This document shows, in pieces, positions 61,822 to 64,000 of a DNA stretch of 64,000 bases. Under the pieces are notes generated by a model. That model made no database searches and was not told where the DNA came from. It saw nothing but the letters and a program-made list of their open reading frames with translations. This DNA comes from Planctomycetota bacterium (GTDB taxonomy: Bacteria; Planctomycetota; UBA1135; GCA-002686595), in NCBI GenBank assembly GCA_020853575.1, contig JADYYP010000016.1, positions 1 to 64,000 on the forward strand, written 5' to 3'. Position numbers and translations under genes: made by a program. Positions within the stretch are counted from its first letter, which is position 1; every line of letters starts with the position of its first letter.

Positions 61822-62194
61822 GTGGGCCTTCTGTCCGAATCCGGTGCATTCGACGGGCGAACCGTGTGCAACGTCGCCGATGCTAGCATCGCTCGCGCGG
61901 CTCCGGCGCCGTGCGGGGACACAGCACCTTGCAGATGAGCGCTGTTCGACGCGGGCGACTCTCGGGGCGACCCGTATCGGGGATCGAGGCCGAAACGCTC
62001 GACCTCCGGGAACATCTTCGGGGCCTGCGGCCGTCTAGGCACTGGTGTAGAGTTCCCATCTCCGTCCGCTTCAGCGGTCCGAGAGCACACTACGCGCGCT
62101 CCGTTCTCGCGCATTCGGCACCCGGCCGAGCTCGCTCAGATTCGATTCAGCGCCGTGTGTTCCCGCTTCCCCCTACCCCGATGAGCTCGATTCC
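61822..62194. other. Divergent intergenic stretch
   Basis: No gene is supported here. It holds the palindrome at 61878-61891 and probably the promoters of the sigma factor and the large secreted protein. Confidence 0.5.
61878..61891. promoter_or_regulatory. 14-bp palindrome upstream of ECF sigma gene
   Basis: CGATGCTAGCATCG is a perfect palindrome. It is in the 373-bp gap between divergent genes, 57-70 bp upstream of the sigma start, in a place where an operator or dimer-binding site would sit. Its binding protein is unknown. Confidence 0.4.
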
Positions 62195-64000
62195 ATGAAG
62201 TTCTCTGCACGCCCAATCCGTGGCCCGGCGGCACTCACCGTGCTGTGGCTGTCGATCTCGAGCGCAGCGAGCGCGCAGTGCAACCTGATCAGCTACGGCA
62301 GCGGCCCAGCCGGCGCGATCCCGTCCACCGGAACCGGCAACGGCTTTTATCCGACAGTGCTGCCCAGCGCGCCGCTGGTGTCGACCGTTGTCGTCACCGG
62401 CGGAAGCGGGACGTTCGTCGACGCGATCGTCCTCCACGGACTGACACACACATACATCGACGACCTTCAGTTCGTGCTGCAGTCGCCCTCGGGCGTGAAC
62501 TACAACTTGCTCAATCGACTGGGCGGTTTCAGTTGTGACTTTTCCGGCGACTACACCATCGTCGGATCGTGCTCCTGCACGGGCTATGGTCACGCGCTGC
62601 CGGCGACATGCACGGGCAATTCGATCTTGCTCCCGGGGCTCTACGCGCAGTCATTCGGCACGTGGATCAGCGGAACGAACGGGATCTTGAACGTCCCACT
62701 CGAGGCGATCCCGGCGGCGAATGGAACTTGGACGCTCTTCGTGTACGACTGGGCCGGAGGCGATGTCGGAGCGCTTTCCGATTGGGACCTCGAGTTCAAA
62801 ACCAACACGACGCCGGACCAGCCACCAGCTCCGCCGACGTGCTGCGTTCCCGAGGACGACAGCACCACCAACAACTTGGTCACCTTGGACTGGACCGAGT
62901 GCTCCTCCAACCGCGCGACCACGCACAAGGTGCGCTACAAGAAAGGTGCGGACCCGACCGACTCCAACAACCCCAAAATCGTGGGACCCTTGTCGACCAC
63001 GTCGTTGACGCTGCCCAGCCTCTCCGCGGGTTGGTGGCATTGGGACGTTGCGAGTTCCTCCAACGGCACGGATTACGGCGAGACGTCGATGCCCTGTCGC
63101 TTCTGCATTCCGCAGGTGATTGGGGCTTTCACGTGTGCTCCGGGTGGTTTGGGCGGCGCAGTGCCGAGCATCGGTACAGGAGACGGTGTGTGGCCGACCG
63201 TGCTGCCCTCCGCGCCCTTCGTCTCGACCTACAACGTCGTCGTTCCGCCCGGCGCGACCGAGATCGTCAAGGTGGATTTGATCGGTGCGAACCACACCTG
63301 GGTGGGAGATCTGCAGATCGTGCTGACGGACCCGACCGGTGCGAACCACAACCTCGTGCATCGCGTCGGTCACACGGGCACGGGATACGGCCTGGACTGT
63401 GACCTGAACGGCAATTACTCGATCGCGCCCCTGGCCAGGATCCTCTGTCCCGTTTGGTCCACGAGCTGCCCATCGTCCTCGGACCTGCTGCCGGGGATCT
63501 ACGCTCAGGAGTTCTCAAGTTGGCCGTCGGGCGCTTTCAGCATCTTCAACACTCCGCTGGAGTTGATTCCGGTCACTTCGGGACTGTGGACACTGACGAT
63601 CTATGACTGGGAAGGACTCGAGAGCGGTTCACTGACGAGCTGGCAGCTGTGCTTCGGGACGGGCCCGGCCGGCCCGACGAGCTACTGCACGCCGAGCACG
63701 TCTTCTTTCGGCTGCAATGCGTCCATCAGTGCCAGCGCGCAACCGAGCGTGAGCCTCACCACGAATCCCATGATCAGCGTGGCCGGCGTCGAAGCGCAAA
63801 AGACGGGCTTGTTGTTCTACGGCCTCGACAACAACGCGTTCACGCCCAAGGCTTGGGGCATCGGCGGCAGCAGCTTCCTGTGTGTCAAGCCTCCGACCCA
63901 GCGCACCGGGACCATGAACTCAGGCGGCATGCTCAACAGCTGCACGGGCTCACTGGCGCTCGACTGGAACGCGTTCACGGCGGGGACCCCGGGCGCGATG
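62195..64000 (+). CDS. Secreted double P-domain protein (3' end beyond window)
   Basis: At least 602 residues; the frame stays open to the window edge. A signal peptide (about 1-28, ending ASAQ) is followed by a P-domain-like module (about 30-205; FVDAIVLHGLTHTYIDDLQFVLQSP ... TLFVYDWAGGDVGALSDW), a fibronectin type III-like linker (about 210-305), a second P-domain (about 310-490; VDLIGANHTWVGDLQIVLTDP ... LTIYDWEGLESG) and the start of the shared C-terminal domain (from about 494; SYCTPSTSSFGC). It is like the gene at 15025 but with two modules. The product is probably surface exposed. Its stop is not in the window. Confidence 0.85.
   Translation, partial: MKFSARPIRGPAALTVLWLSISSAASAQCNLISYGSGPAGAIPSTGTGNGFYPTVLPSAPLVSTVVVTGGSGTFVDAIVLHGLTHTYIDDLQFVLQSPSGVNYNLLNRLGGFSCDFSGDYTIVGSCSCTGYGHALPATCTGNSILLPGLYAQSFGTWISGTNGILNVPLEAIPAANGTWTLFVYDWAGGDVGALSDWDLEFKTNTTPDQPPAPPTCCVPEDDSTTNNLVTLDWTECSSNRATTHKVRYKKGADPTDSNNPKIVGPLSTTSLTLPSLSAGWWHWDVASSSNGTDYGETSMPCRFCIPQVIGAFTCAPGGLGGAVPSIGTGDGVWPTVLPSAPFVSTYNVVVPPGATEIVKVDLIGANHTWVGDLQIVLTDPTGANHNLVHRVGHTGTGYGLDCDLNGNYSIAPLARILCPVWSTSCPSSSDLLPGIYAQEFSSWPSGAFSIFNTPLELIPVTSGLWTLTIYDWEGLESGSLTSWQLCFGTGPAGPTSYCTPSTSSFGCNASISASAQPSVSLTTNPMISVAGVEAQKTGLLFYGLDNNAFTPKAWGIGGSSFLCVKPPTQRTGTMNSGGMLNSCTGSLALDWNAFTAGTPGAM

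Noticed and set aside
1..64000. tRNA, rRNA, CRISPR arrays, insertion sequences, phage genes
   Set aside because: None recognised: no cloverleaf, no spaced identical repeats, no transposase or integrase motifs were seen by reading.

Overview
The window is GC-rich bacterial chromosome, densely coded on both strands. It looks like a planctomycete-type Gram-negative genome. The reasons are several secreted proteins that share one C-terminal domain (pattern YC..T..NGC ... GQRQGLLFYG ... WFRDP ... LSNGL.F.LAP), a TIGR03067-type protein, ECF sigma factors next to a CHAT protease-like gene, PduS/PduT-like microcompartment proteins, and an LpxA gene that implies lipid A. The assignment is an inference from protein style; no rRNA or tRNA gene was seen.

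Layout. 0-5 kb: a VCBS-like secreted protein whose 5' end is uncertain, then a leftward operon of ECF sigma factor, single-pass membrane protein and TPR/CHAT protein. 5-10 kb: leftward run of GT2 glycosyltransferase, LAB_N membrane protein, secreted PsbP/DcrB-like protein, mnmH and lpxA. 10-19 kb: ArnT-like glycosyltransferase, two-component pair, VOC protein, secreted P-domain protein, second GT39-like membrane enzyme. 19-21 kb: SPFH/Band 7 protein and a ribbon-helix-helix protein behind a repeated GTGATAT operator. 21-24 kb: ACT-domain protein and a coupled pduS-pduT pair. 24-26 kb: HAF-repeat protein and a SnoaL-like protein.

26-33.4 kb is the most interesting part. It appears to be an undescribed RiPP (ribosomally made, modified peptide) locus. 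Four leftward genes, each overlapping the next by 4 nt, encode a degenerate ATP-grasp-like protein, a radical SAM/SPASM maturase, an intact ATP-grasp ligase and a GrdB-like protein. Divergently, a 34-residue cysteine-containing peptide gene with a good ribosome binding site is followed by a strong hairpin terminator, then an HlyD-type adaptor and an ABC exporter overlapping by 3 nt. The proposed flow is: peptide made in excess, crosslinked by the radical SAM and ATP-grasp enzymes, then exported.

33-64 kb: YjdF-like membrane protein, EEP hydrolase, VCBS-repeat protein, hexaheme cytochrome, cysteine-dioxygenase-like cupin, DUF3365 heme lipoprotein, Dps, a lipoprotein hydrolase with a TTG start, DUF1801 protein, a 1122-residue beta-propeller/diheme protein, a TetR/membrane protein divergent pair, a hybrid histidine kinase, a cysteine-rich HEXXH protein with a partner, a secreted protein whose last 72 bp are duplicated downstream with hairpins between the copies, DUF985 cupin, DUF4349, DUF1328, a PQQ-type sugar dehydrogenase, TIGR03067 protein, methyltransferase, small membrane protein, VOC lipoprotein, a second ECF sigma factor, and a large secreted P-domain protein that runs off the right edge.
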